Shown piece after piece: positions 1-6,604 of a DNA stretch of 6,604 nucleotides. The notes beneath the pieces were generated by a model. It saw only the letters and a list, made by a program, of their open reading frames with translations. It ran no database searches and had not been told where the DNA came from. Source of the DNA: Bacteroidota bacterium. GTDB taxonomy: Bacteria > Bacteroidota > Bacteroidia > Flavobacteriales > Crocinitomicaceae. The first letter of the stretch is position 1. The number at the start of each line of letters is the position of its first letter. A program made the position numbers and the translations under genes. The stretch is taken from positions 1 through 6,604 of the forward strand of contig JAKQEZ010000619.1 in assembly GCA_029558435.1 (NCBI GenBank). The letters run 5' to 3'.

Positions 1-1732
1 ATTGAGCTATGCCAATGCCTATAAAAAACATTATTGGATAGCTATTGTTTCGACGTTGTTGTTGGCTATCCTAGCTCCCTATCGCGTAAAATTAATTGGC
101 GAGGTAATTGACAAATACATCGTTGCATCGCCCAACGCAAAATTGTTGTTGATTTGGATTGCAATCATCCTATTGATGTTGGTTGTGGAAGGCGTATTGC
201 AATTTGTTTCTTCCTATTTCTCAAACTTGTTGGCTCAATCGGTTATTTACGACATTCGAGTGAAACTTTTCCGGCAAGTTACCTCGTTTCGAATGCACTT
301 TTTTAACAAACATCCCATTGGAAATATTGTAACACGACTAGTTTCTGATTTAGAGGCTATCACCGATGTGTTTTCATCAGGATTAATGAGTGTGCTGGGT
401 GATATACTCATGTTGCTTATAACCATAGTGATGATGTTTTATGCCGATTGGGAATTATCGCTCTATGTTTTGGTGCCCATCCCTTTGTTGATTATTGGAA
501 CACGCATTTTTGCTCGAGCTATGCGCAAATCGTTTCAATTGGAAAGTCAACAAGTGGCTAAATTAAACGCCTTTGTGCAAGAACGCATAACGGGAATGAA
601 CCTTGTGCAATTGTTCAACCGACAAAAACAAGAAAATGCAAAATTTCAAGAAATAAACGCCGGACACCGCACCGCACACATCAAAGCAATTTGGGCCAAC
701 TCCATCTTTTTTCCTTATGTGGAAATGCTCAACTCACTTTCTATTGCTTTTTTGTACATCATAACCGTTGTTGGACTCACGGGTGACACCTCTGCCGATA
801 TGTCGTCAAAATACGGAGAAATCATGGCGTTTACATTGTGGGTCAATCAATTGTATCGTCCTATTCGCATGTTGGCGGATAAATTCAACATCTTACAACG
901 CGGAACCGTGAGAGCCGAACGTGTTTTTGATTTGTTAGACACCGGCCATCAAAACGTGCAAGGCGAAGGAAAATGCATCGATTGCAATTTTAACCAAGAC
1001 ATTACTTTCAATAACCTTTATTTTGCTTACGACGATGCCAAATGGATTTTGAAAAACATCAACCTCAAAATTGAAGCGGGATCAATGGTGGCTTTTGTTG
1101 GAGCAACAGGTGCTGGAAAAACATCCATCGTTAATTTATTGGGCAGATTTTACGATTATCAAAAAGGAAATATTCAAATTGGAGATACAGAAATTACCGA
1201 TATCGACCTCAAATATTTGCGCAGAAACATAGCCATTGTGTTGCAAGATGTATTTTTATTTTCCGATACTATTTTCAATAACATTACACTTCGTGATGCC
1301 AGTATCACCAAAGAACAAGTAATTGAAGCTGCAAAAGCCGTTGGAGCACATGAATTTATCGAAAAACTTCCGGGTGGATACGATTATCAAGTGGGCGAAC
1401 GTGGTGGCGTATTATCGGTGGGGCAACGTCAATTATTAGCATTCATTCGTGCTTATGTTTACAACCCGCAAATATTGATTTTGGACGAAGCAACATCAAG
1501 TGTGGATAATGAATCGGAACTATTGATTCAAAAAGCAACCGAAAAATTGACCAGCGGAAGAACATCAATCGTAATTGCTCACCGCCTTTCAACCATTCAA
1601 AAAGCCAATAAAATTGTGGTGATGGAAAAAGGTGAAATTGTGGAACAAGGTAGCCACAAAGAACTGTTGCAAATAGAAGGAAAATACAAACAACTTTTCG
1701 ACATGCAATTTGGTGTTGAAAACAAAGTTTAA
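1..1732 (+). CDS. ABC transporter half-molecule (fused permease and ATPase, exporter type), 5' partial
   Basis: This is an inner-membrane ABC exporter of the MsbA/MdlB/YheH type, which uses ATP to move an unknown substrate outward as a dimer. Residue numbers count from the TTG (Leu) codon at base 2. Hydrophobic segments lie near 11-28, 47-70, 130-147, 151-168, 242-260 and 272-292, which makes the usual six. The permease motif FFNKHPIGNIVTRL is near 100-113. The ATPase domain has Walker A GATGAGKT (367-374), Q-loop Gln415, signature LSVGQ (471-475), Walker B ILILDE (491-496) with the catalytic Glu496, D-loop SSVD and H-loop His527. All catalytic residues are present, so it could work as a homodimer or as the active half of a heterodimer. 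LSVGQ in place of LSGGQ is usual in the MdlB/YheH group. The frame is open to the window edge and the protein enters at a typical N-terminal phrase (LSYANAYKKHYW), so only a few N-terminal residues are probably missing. The TTG is not the true start. The stop is TAA at 1730-1732. Substrate cannot be told from sequence. Confidence 0.93.
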   Translation, partial: LSYANAYKKHYWIAIVSTLLLAILAPYRVKLIGEVIDKYIVASPNAKLLLIWIAIILLMLVVEGVLQFVSSYFSNLLAQSVIYDIRVKLFRQVTSFRMHFFNKHPIGNIVTRLVSDLEAITDVFSSGLMSVLGDILMLLITIVMMFYADWELSLYVLVPIPLLIIGTRIFARAMRKSFQLESQQVAKLNAFVQERITGMNLVQLFNRQKQENAKFQEINAGHRTAHIKAIWANSIFFPYVEMLNSLSIAFLYIITVVGLTGDTSADMSSKYGEIMAFTLWVNQLYRPIRMLADKFNILQRGTVRAERVFDLLDTGHQNVQGEGKCIDCNFNQDITFNNLYFAYDDAKWILKNINLKIEAGSMVAFVGATGAGKTSIVNLLGRFYDYQKGNIQIGDTEITDIDLKYLRRNIAIVLQDVFLFSDTIFNNITLRDASITKEQVIEAAKAVGAHEFIEKLPGGYDYQVGERGGVLSVGQRQLLAFIRAYVYNPQILILDEATSSVDNESELLIQKATEKLTSGRTSIVIAHRLSTIQKANKIVVMEKGEIVEQGSHKELLQIEGKYKQLFDMQFGVENKV

Positions 1733-1742
1733 AATAAAAAGT

Positions 1743-2600
1743 ATGAAATTAAGAGTTGGCGGAGTGCCCGAACATTTTAACTTGCCGTGGAAATTGGCAT
1801 TGGAAGATGGTGAATTCAAAAAAGAAGGAATTGAGGTGCACTGGACGGATATGCCTGGAGGCACAGGGCAAATGTTGCGCGGATTTGAGAACAAAACGCT
1901 GGATGTTGCTGTGATGCTTACCGAAGGAATTACCAAAGGAATCTTGCAAGGATTGAACGCAAAAATTGTAGATGTTTACGTAACGTCGCCTTTGCACTGG
2001 GGAATTCACGTGCCATTTCATTCCAACTACACAAAAGTGGAACAACTAGAAAACCAAACGTTTGCTATTTCGCGAATGGGTTCTGGTTCGCACTTAATGG
2101 CATATGTTTGTGCCGACAGAATGGGGTGGGACACTACTAATCTTAAATTCAACGTTATTGGTGATGTTTATGGTGGAATTTGGGCTTTGGAGCACAACGA
2201 AGCTCAATTGTTTTTGTGGGATAAATACATGACGCATCCATTCACAACCCAAGAAAAATGCCGTTACATCGACGAAGTGATTACACCTTGGCCGTGTTTT
2301 GTGATTGCTGCACGTGAAGAAGTGATTCAAGAAAACCCAGAGGCAATAAAGCTAATTTCTAAAATTGTGAACGAACGTGCACTCGTTATGAAAAACAGCG
2401 AACACATTGTCGAAATTATTTCTTGGCGCTATAATTTACGTTCTAACCAAGTGCAAAATTGGCTCTCAGAAACCGATTGGAACTATAATTTGATTAAATA
2501 CCCACTTGCTTTTGAAAAAACGGTGCGTTATTTAGTGAAATTGAACCTCATTACGGAAACAGAAGCAGAAAATTGGCGAGAAAAATTATTTTTTGAATAG
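1743..2600 (+). CDS. Cytosolic periplasmic-binding-protein-fold protein, NMT1/THI5-like (ligand unknown)
   Basis: The product has 285 residues and resembles the type-2 solute-binding fold of the NMT1/THI5/SsuA group. It opens with a short beta strand and a conserved-looking turn ([16 protein letters not shown]), followed by the typical pattern of these proteins: an active helix ([17 protein letters not shown]), a glycine-rich ligand loop (DMPGGTGQM), the strand [10 protein letters not shown], and later [14 protein letters not shown] and the hinge-like [23 protein letters not shown]. There is no signal peptide, lipobox or membrane segment, so it should stay in the cytoplasm, unlike importer-associated relatives. 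The ATG at 1743 is preferred because the family fold begins there. An in-frame ATG at 1710 would add 11 basic residues and overlap the transporter gene. The start lies 10 bases after the upstream stop, suggesting co-transcription with the exporter. From memory, cytosolic proteins of this fold (the CA3427-type family of fungi and bacteria) exist without a known ligand. Membership is an inference. The yeast THI5 cysteine cluster (CCCFC) is absent, so pyrimidine synthase activity is not supported. Confidence 0.8.
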   Translation: MKLRVGGVPEHFNLPWKLALEDGEFKKEGIEVHWTDMPGGTGQMLRGFENKTLDVAVMLTEGITKGILQGLNAKIVDVYVTSPLHWGIHVPFHSNYTKVEQLENQTFAISRMGSGSHLMAYVCADRMGWDTTNLKFNVIGDVYGGIWALEHNEAQLFLWDKYMTHPFTTQEKCRYIDEVITPWPCFVIAAREEVIQENPEAIKLISKIVNERALVMKNSEHIVEIISWRYNLRSNQVQNWLSETDWNYNLIKYPLAFEKTVRYLVKLNLITETEAENWREKLFFE

Positions 2601-2616
2601 CTTAAATTTTTATAAC

Positions 2617-2937
2617 ATGATAGTAACAACAACCAATACCATTGAGGGAAAATCAATTAAGGAATACAAAGGCATCGTGTCTGGTGAAACCATAATTGGT
2701 GCTAATATTTTCAAAGATTTTTTTGCAGGAATTCGCGATATTGTTGGAGGACGATCTGCATCGTATGAAAAAGTTTTGCGTGAAGCCAAAGATATAGCTT
2801 TGCAAGAGATGCAACAAAGAGCTAAAGAATTAAATGCCAATGCAATTCTTGGAGTGGATTTAGATTATGAAACTGTGGGAGGCAATGGTGGAATGTTGAT
2901 GGTAACAGCCAGTGGAACTGCCGTTGTAATAGAGTAA
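2617..2937 (+). CDS. YbjQ/UPF0145 family small protein
   Basis: The product has 106 residues, the normal size for the YbjQ (UPF0145) family, sometimes labelled a putative heavy-metal-binding domain and known to form ring-like oligomers. Its function is not established. Family hallmarks can be read directly: the N-terminal [19 protein letters not shown], the central [17 protein letters not shown], the helix with [22 protein letters not shown], and the C-terminal strand [13 protein letters not shown]. There is no signal peptide or membrane segment and there are no cysteines, so classical thiol metal binding is unlikely. The ATG at 2617 matches the family N-terminus. A TTG at 2593 in the same frame would overlap the upstream gene and add eight unrelated residues. 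The gene follows the binding-fold protein after 16 bases and is last in the run, with a terminator just behind it. Family assignment is firm and function is unknown. Confidence 0.88.
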   Translation: MIVTTTNTIEGKSIKEYKGIVSGETIIGANIFKDFFAGIRDIVGGRSASYEKVLREAKDIALQEMQQRAKELNANAILGVDLDYETVGGNGGMLMVTASGTAVVIE

Positions 2938-2954
2938 TGCAAACTGAATGAAAC

Positions 2955-2985
2955 AAAAAGAGGAGTGATGAACTCCTCTTTTTTT
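2955..2985. terminator. Bidirectional rho-independent terminator between convergent genes
   Basis: A 12-base-pair perfect stem pairs 2955-2966 (AAAAAGAGGAGT) with 2972-2983 around the 5-base loop GATGA. A T run to 2985 follows on the plus strand. On the minus strand the left-hand A tract becomes a U tract. It lies 17 bases after the YbjQ stop and 13 bases after the prfC stop, so it can end both transcripts. Confidence 0.88.
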
Positions 2986-2998
2986 ATGCTTATACTTT

Positions 2999-4591
2999 TT
3001 ATGCATCCAACTTAAACTCCGATGTTTTGTGGAACACGATGTCTGGATAGTCTTTTTCTGCCATTTGCAATAAAAACTGAGTTTCTGCAAAAAACACTAA
3101 ATTATCGTCCTTATCTTTTGCTAAATGATTGCCTTTTGCACGTTTAAACGCTTCCAATTGTTCGTTGTTTTCAGAAGTTACCCAAACCGCTTTGGTGTAG
3201 GCTTTTGGTGTAAAACGACAGTTGGCACCATATTCATTGATTAATCGGTACTGAATCACCTCAAACTGCAATTGTCCAACTGTACCCACAATTTTTCTAT
3301 TTCCTGGTTGCACCACAAACATTTGCGCCACACCTTCATCGGTTAATTGGTGAATACCTTTATCCAACTGCTTCGCTTTCATAGGATCTAAGTTTTCCAA
3401 TTCCATGAATATTTCTGGAGAAAACGATGGAATTCCCTTAAATTGCAATACTTCCCCTTCGGTTAACGTGTCGCCAATTTTAAAGTTTCCTGTGTCGTAT
3501 AAACCAATCACATCGCCCGGAAATGCTTCGTCAATCACCGATTTATCTTGTGCCATAAACGACGTTGGATTGGCAAATTTTACTTTTTTATTGTGGCGCA
3601 CATGGTTGTAAAATGTATTGCGCTCAAATTTTCCAGAAACAATGCGTAAGAAGGCAATTCTATCGCGGTGTTTGGGATCCAAATTGGCGTGAATTTTAAA
3701 CACAAAACCTGTAAATTTAGGTTCCGTAGGTTCAATGAAACGTGCATCGGTTTCACGTCCGCGTGGAGAAGGCGAAATTTCAATGAATGTATCCAACAAT
3801 TCTTTCACCCCAAAGTTGTTCACTGCCGAGCCAAAAAACACTGGTGCCAATTCACCTTCCAAATAACGTTTTCTATCAAAAGCATCGTAAACACCATCAA
3901 TAACTTCCACTTCTTCGCGCAATTCGTTGGCAAATTGTTCGCCTACAAATGCATCCAACTGCGGATCGCTTAAATCGGTGATGGAAACCACTTCTTTTTC
4001 AACTTTTGTTTTGTTGACTTGAAACAAATTCAAGGTTTTATCGTGTAAGTTGTAAACGCCTTTAAAACGATCACCCATACCAATTGGCCAGGTCAACGGG
4101 CGCACTTTAATATCTAACTTTTCTTCCAATTCATCCAACAAGCTAAAAGCATCCTTACCTTCACGGTCCATTTTATTGACATAAATGATAACCGGCGTAT
4201 TGCGCATGCGGCACACTTCCATCAATTTTTCGGTTTGCGATTCCACCCCGTTTGCAGCGTCAATCACCAAAATAACACTATCCACAGCAGTGAGTGTGCG
4301 GTAGGTATCTTCAGCAAAGTCTTTGTGACCAGGAGTATCGAGAATGTTGACTTGTTTTCCCGCATATTCAAATGCCATCACCGACGTAGCAACGGAGATT
4401 CCACGTTGTTTTTCAATCTCCATGAAATCCGAAGTAGCTGTTTTTTTGATTTTATTGTTTTTTACAGCACCAGCGGTTTGAATGGCACCACCAAACAACA
4501 ATAATTTTTCGGTCAATGTTGTTTTTCCGGCATCGGGGTGGGCAATAATTCCAAAGGTCCTTCTTTTTTCGATTGCTTCGTTGTTTTTCAT
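2999..4591 (-). CDS. prfC: Peptide chain release factor 3 (RF3), translational GTPase
   Basis: RF3 is a cytoplasmic GTPase that recycles RF1/RF2 from the ribosome after peptide release. The 530-residue length matches the family (about 525-530). GTPase motifs are complete: G1 AHPDAGKT (17-24), G2 region RGISVATSV (63-71), G3 DTPGH (85-89), G4 NKMD (139-142) and G5 GSA (254-256). The opening [18 protein letters not shown] and the closing [18 protein letters not shown] are typical of RF3 rather than EF-G: it is shorter and lacks EF-G domain IV. The start is certain, because the codon directly before the ATG (bases 4592-4594) is an in-frame TAA. The stop is TAA at 2999-3001. The gene is transcribed alone, from a promoter near 4627 to the shared terminator at 2955-2985. 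No Shine-Dalgarno sequence is visible in the A+T-rich leader. Nothing about it looks damaged or acquired. Confidence 0.97.
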   Translation of the reverse strand: MKNNEAIEKRRTFGIIAHPDAGKTTLTEKLLLFGGAIQTAGAVKNNKIKKTATSDFMEIEKQRGISVATSVMAFEYAGKQVNILDTPGHKDFAEDTYRTLTAVDSVILVIDAANGVESQTEKLMEVCRMRNTPVIIYVNKMDREGKDAFSLLDELEEKLDIKVRPLTWPIGMGDRFKGVYNLHDKTLNLFQVNKTKVEKEVVSITDLSDPQLDAFVGEQFANELREEVEVIDGVYDAFDRKRYLEGELAPVFFGSAVNNFGVKELLDTFIEISPSPRGRETDARFIEPTEPKFTGFVFKIHANLDPKHRDRIAFLRIVSGKFERNTFYNHVRHNKKVKFANPTSFMAQDKSVIDEAFPGDVIGLYDTGNFKIGDTLTEGEVLQFKGIPSFSPEIFMELENLDPMKAKQLDKGIHQLTDEGVAQMFVVQPGNRKIVGTVGQLQFEVIQYRLINEYGANCRFTPKAYTKAVWVTSENNEQLEAFKRAKGNHLAKDKDDNLVFFAETQFLLQMAEKDYPDIVFHKTSEFKLDA

Positions 4592-4626
4592 TTATGATGA
4601 AATTTTATGCTTATTTTTTATGGGCG

Positions 4627-4634
4627 CAAAGATA
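4627..4634 (-). promoter_or_regulatory. Candidate prfC promoter, Bacteroidota-type -7 element
   Basis: On the minus strand these bases read TATCTTTG, a full match to the Bacteroidota -7 consensus TAnnTTTG. The element lies 35 bases before the prfC ATG, so transcription would begin about 30 bases ahead of the gene. No clear TTTG or TTG -33 partner was found at the usual spacing of about 17-23 bases, so the assignment rests on the -7 box and its position. Confidence 0.6.
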
Positions 4635-4724
4635 ATGCTAATAAACGATATTAAAAATGATGTGAGGTTTTTATTGTTCTTGCTTTTTTGTTGTTATAAA
4701 GAAAAGATGCTCCGCTAAATTGAT

Positions 4725-4732
4725 TATTTTTG
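4725..4732 (+). promoter_or_regulatory. Candidate promoter -7 element for the acyl-CoA reductase/ribD unit
   Basis: The bases read TATTTTTG, a full match to the Bacteroidota TAnnTTTG box. The element ends only four bases before the GTG start codon at 4737, so a transcript from it would have almost no leader or none. No TTG -33 element occurs at the usual spacing; the nearest, around 4687-4693, is more than 30 bases upstream of the box. It is therefore a good sequence match with an unusual position. Confidence 0.5.
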
Positions 4733-4736
4733 CAGA

Positions 4737-5780
4737 GTGAAAAGAGAACAAATAATTAGTGCGTTTGCTAAGTTGGGAGAGGTGTTTCGTGCATTAGGAA
4801 GTGCAAAAGAATACCCCGGAACTTCTATTGGAATTACAGCTTCTGAATACGAAGACTTACAAAAAGTAATCAACAAACAATTTCAGTTCAACGGGTGGTT
4901 TACCAAAGAAAATGTGCAGCAAGCATTGTTGGGACTTGGGACTTGGCTAACAGAAGAAAAATTATCCCAATGGCTAGAACACTATTCGTATAATTCGCAA
5001 CCTAAAAAAGTGGGAATCATCATGGCGGGAAACATTCCCTTGGTTGGTTTTCATGATTTGTTGTGTGTTGTTGCATCAGGAAATGTAGCAGTTTGCAAAA
5101 TGAGTTCGGATGATAAAACCTTACTTCCGGCTTTTGTTCAAGTGTTGTTTCATTTCTTGCCAGAATTAAACGAGCGTATTGTGCTATCGGCTGGAAAAAT
5201 TGGTGAGTTGGATGCTGTGATTGCTACAGGAAGTAACAATTCGGCGTTGTATTTTGAGCAATATTTTGGAAAATATCCCCACATTTTTCGCAAAAATCGT
5301 ACTTCCATTGCTGTTTTGGACGGAAGTGAAACACCTGAAGAATTAGCTGCTTTGGGCAACGATGTGTTTTCTTATTTCGGATTAGGCTGCCGCAATGTAT
5401 CGCATTTGTTGGTTCCTAAAGATTACGATTTTGCACCGTTTTTTCAAGCAATTTTCACACACGGAGATATCATCAATCACCATAAATATTGTAACAATTA
5501 CGATTACAATAAAGCAGTTTACTTAATGAATCAGTTGCCTTTGTTGGACAATAATTTTGTTTTACTACGTGAAAGTTCCGATTTACATTCGCCCTTGGCA
5601 ATGATTCATTATCATTTCTATGCATCGGAAGCAGAAGTGCAAGATTACATTGCTCAACACACCGATGAATTGCAAGTAATTGCAGGAAAAAAATATATTC
5701 CCTTTGGTCAGGCACAATGTCCGTCATTGAACGATTATGCCGACAATGTGGATACCATGCAATGGCTCAATCAACTTTAA
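4737..5780 (+). CDS. LuxC-like acyl-CoA reductase (aldehyde dehydrogenase superfamily)
   Basis: The 347-residue product resembles the acyl-CoA reductase (LuxC) family, which reduces activated fatty acids to aldehydes with NAD(P)H through a cysteine thioester. The nucleotide-binding segment reads VGIIMAGNIPLVGFHD (92-107), followed by ATGSNNSA (163-170), KNRTS (186-190) and the candidate catalytic cysteine Cys218 in FGLGCRNVSHLLVP. HHKYCNNYDYNKA downstream is typical of the Bacteroidota branch. It is well short of bioluminescence LuxC (about 480 residues), the difference being mostly at the N-terminus, and no luxD or luxE partner is visible, so the physiological substrate is unknown. The start is GTG: an in-frame TAA lies at 4716-4718, no ATG falls between it and the GTG, and the first internal Met is residue 96. 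It is cytosolic, with no signal or membrane segment. ribD follows within four bases or overlaps, indicating co-transcription. Family assignment is strong; the substrate is inference. Confidence 0.85.
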   Translation: MKREQIISAFAKLGEVFRALGSAKEYPGTSIGITASEYEDLQKVINKQFQFNGWFTKENVQQALLGLGTWLTEEKLSQWLEHYSYNSQPKKVGIIMAGNIPLVGFHDLLCVVASGNVAVCKMSSDDKTLLPAFVQVLFHFLPELNERIVLSAGKIGELDAVIATGSNNSALYFEQYFGKYPHIFRKNRTSIAVLDGSETPEELAALGNDVFSYFGLGCRNVSHLLVPKDYDFAPFFQAIFTHGDIINHHKYCNNYDYNKAVYLMNQLPLLDNNFVLLRESSDLHSPLAMIHYHFYASEAEVQDYIAQHTDELQVIAGKKYIPFGQAQCPSLNDYADNVDTMQWLNQL

Positions 5781-5784
5781 ACAA

Positions 5785-6604
5785 TTGACAGACGAATTTT
5801 ACATAAAACGATGCATTGAACTGGCACTAAAAGGCAAAGGAAATGTTGCCCCCAATCCGATGGTGGGAGCTGTTATTGTGCACAATAATCAAATCATTGG
5901 CGAGGGCTATCATCAACACTACGGAGAAGCACATGCCGAGGTGAATGCTGTCAATTCGGTTGAAGATAAAACCTTGTTGAAAGAAGCAACTATTTATGTT
6001 TCATTGGAGCCGTGTGCACATCATGGAAAAACACCTCCGTGCGCAGATTTGTTGGTGCAATGTGGTTTTAAACGTGTTGTTATCGGTTGTGTTGATACTT
6101 TTTCTCAAGTTGCGGGTAAAGGTATTGAACGTTTGCAACAAGCTGGCATTGACGTTACTGTTGGTGTGCTTGAAAAAGCTTGCCGTGAGCTCAATAAACG
6201 TTTTTTTACTTTTCACGAACAAAAAAGACCCTATGTAATTCTAAAATGGGCACAAACACAAGACGGTTTTATTGATAAAAAGCGCACCAATGCTGAAAAG
6301 GGAATCAATTGGATAACAGGAGCAACAACTAAAAAAATTGTGCACCATTGGCGAGCAGAAGAAGCGTCAATTTTGGTTGGAAAAAATACTGTTTTAAACG
6401 ATAATCCATCGTTAAATGTGCGAGAAGTTAGCGGCAACAATCCGATACGCATTGTGTTGGATAGTCAAATGGAGTTAACCACACAATTTGCTGTTTTTGA
6501 TGGTACTGCTACAACATTCATTCTCAATAAAGTTGGCAATAAAGTGGAAGGTAAAAATGAATGGATTCAACTCGATTCTCTAACACCCGAAGCAATTTTG
6601 AACG
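5785..6604 (+). CDS. ribD: RibD, bifunctional riboflavin deaminase/reductase, 3' partial
   Basis: RibD carries out two steps of riboflavin synthesis in the cytoplasm: deamination of diaminohydroxyphosphoribosylaminopyrimidine, then NADPH-dependent reduction of the ribose side chain. The frame is open to the window edge, giving 273 residues of an expected 350 or so. The N-terminal zinc deaminase domain has HAE (His50, Glu52) and PCAHHGKTPPC (Cys77, Cys86), the complete zinc and catalytic set, and the substrate loop NPMVGAV. The reductase domain begins near 148 (RPYVILKWAQTQDGFID) and continues through INWITG and LNDNPSLNVR (the DDPxLxxR-type motif). Numbering assumes TTG at 5785, which gives an N-terminus (TDEFYIKRCIELA) and a His50 position matching E. 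coli RibD. In-frame ATGs at 5737 and 5746 would give 13-16 extra residues and overlap the acyl-CoA reductase gene; an in-frame TGA at 5728-5730 bounds the choice. No Shine-Dalgarno sequence decides it. It is probably co-transcribed with the gene before it. Confidence 0.93.
   Translation, partial: MTDEFYIKRCIELALKGKGNVAPNPMVGAVIVHNNQIIGEGYHQHYGEAHAEVNAVNSVEDKTLLKEATIYVSLEPCAHHGKTPPCADLLVQCGFKRVVIGCVDTFSQVAGKGIERLQQAGIDVTVGVLEKACRELNKRFFTFHEQKRPYVILKWAQTQDGFIDKKRTNAEKGINWITGATTKKIVHHWRAEEASILVGKNTVLNDNPSLNVREVSGNNPIRIVLDSQMELTTQFAVFDGTATTFILNKVGNKVEGKNEWIQLDSLTPEAILN

Larger units (their letters stand above)
4592..4736. other. Divergent intergenic promoter region
   Basis: These 145 bases separate prfC (minus strand) from the acyl-CoA reductase gene (plus strand). 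They are very A+T-rich and hold one candidate -7 box for each direction (4627-4634 minus, 4725-4732 plus). I saw no inverted repeat that would suggest an operator, no riboswitch-like structure and no convincing small gene. The one open frame running through here on the plus strand is a continuation of a frame antisense to prfC. Confidence 0.6.

Noticed and set aside
471..475. No damaged or degenerate ATPase site in the ABC transporter, despite the LSVGQ signature differing from LSGGQ (residues 471-475 of the protein, bases 1412-1426).
   Set aside because: LSVGQ is common in the MdlB/YheH group, and all other catalytic motifs are intact, so this is not an anomaly.
1710..1742. Earlier ATG for the binding-fold protein, which would overlap the transporter gene by 23 bases.
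   Set aside because: The extra residues (MVLKTKFKIKS) are basic, do not form a signal peptide, and precede a natural family N-terminus at 1743.
1589..1936. Open frame of 115 codons on the minus strand across the transporter/binding-protein junction.
   Set aside because: It is antisense to two well-supported genes, has low-complexity Phe/His-rich composition, resembles no family, and has no promoter-like element.
3668..3973. Open frame of 101 codons on the plus strand inside prfC.
   Set aside because: It is wholly antisense to the conserved prfC gene, with Cys/Phe/His-rich composition typical of a reverse-frame shadow.
2982..4623. A similar short A+T-rich string (TTTTATGCTTAT followed by a T run and ATG) occurs at both edges of prfC, near 2982 and 4603.
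   Set aside because: The match is about 20 bases, needs a one-base gap, and is low in complexity. One copy lies in the terminator tail and prfC stop, the other in the prfC leader. It does not look like a target-site duplication or recombination site, and prfC itself shows no sign of transfer.
4482..4718. Open frame of 78 codons on the plus strand running from prfC antisense into the divergent promoter region.
   Set aside because: More than half is antisense to prfC, and the rest is translated A+T-rich promoter sequence. The hydrophobic tail comes from T runs and is not a credible membrane protein.
5996..6238. Open frames on both strands within the ribD deaminase region.
   Set aside because: The frame encoding RibD is continuous through this stretch, with every zinc-site residue in place, so these are shadows.

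Overview
The window is A+T-rich and densely coding, and looks like core chromosome from a member of the Bacteroidota, most likely a flavobacterium-like organism. The support is indirect. Both promoters of the divergent intergenic region carry a TAnnTTTG-type -7 element, no gene has an evident Shine-Dalgarno sequence, and the proteins read like flavobacterial versions of their families. No tRNA, rRNA, CRISPR array, insertion sequence, phage gene or attachment site was seen.

Layout. (1) Positions 1-2937, plus strand: a tightly packed three-gene run. It holds an ABC exporter half-transporter (5' end off the window), a periplasmic-binding-protein-fold protein without a signal peptide (NMT1/THI5-like), and a YbjQ/UPF0145 small protein. 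Gaps are 10 and 16 bases, so one transcript is likely. (2) 2955-2985: a strong hairpin with A and T tracts on both sides, between convergent genes, able to end transcription from both directions. (3) 2999-4591, minus strand: complete prfC, encoding peptide chain release factor 3. (4) 4592-4736: a 145-base divergent promoter region. (5) 4737 to the window end, plus strand: a LuxC-like acyl-CoA reductase starting at GTG, followed almost immediately by ribD (bifunctional riboflavin deaminase/reductase), whose 3' end is off the window.

How the genes relate. prfC and ribD are housekeeping genes (translation termination and flavin synthesis). The acyl-CoA reductase is probably co-transcribed with ribD, but no shared pathway is evident. 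The exporter, the cytosolic binding-fold protein and YbjQ form a plausible operon of uncertain purpose. The binding protein's family normally serves importers, yet here it lacks an export signal and sits beside an exporter-type ABC protein. I found no clear new multi-gene defence or mobile system. The points most worth a second look are that three-gene set, the very short or absent leader of the acyl-CoA reductase gene, and the ribD start choice.
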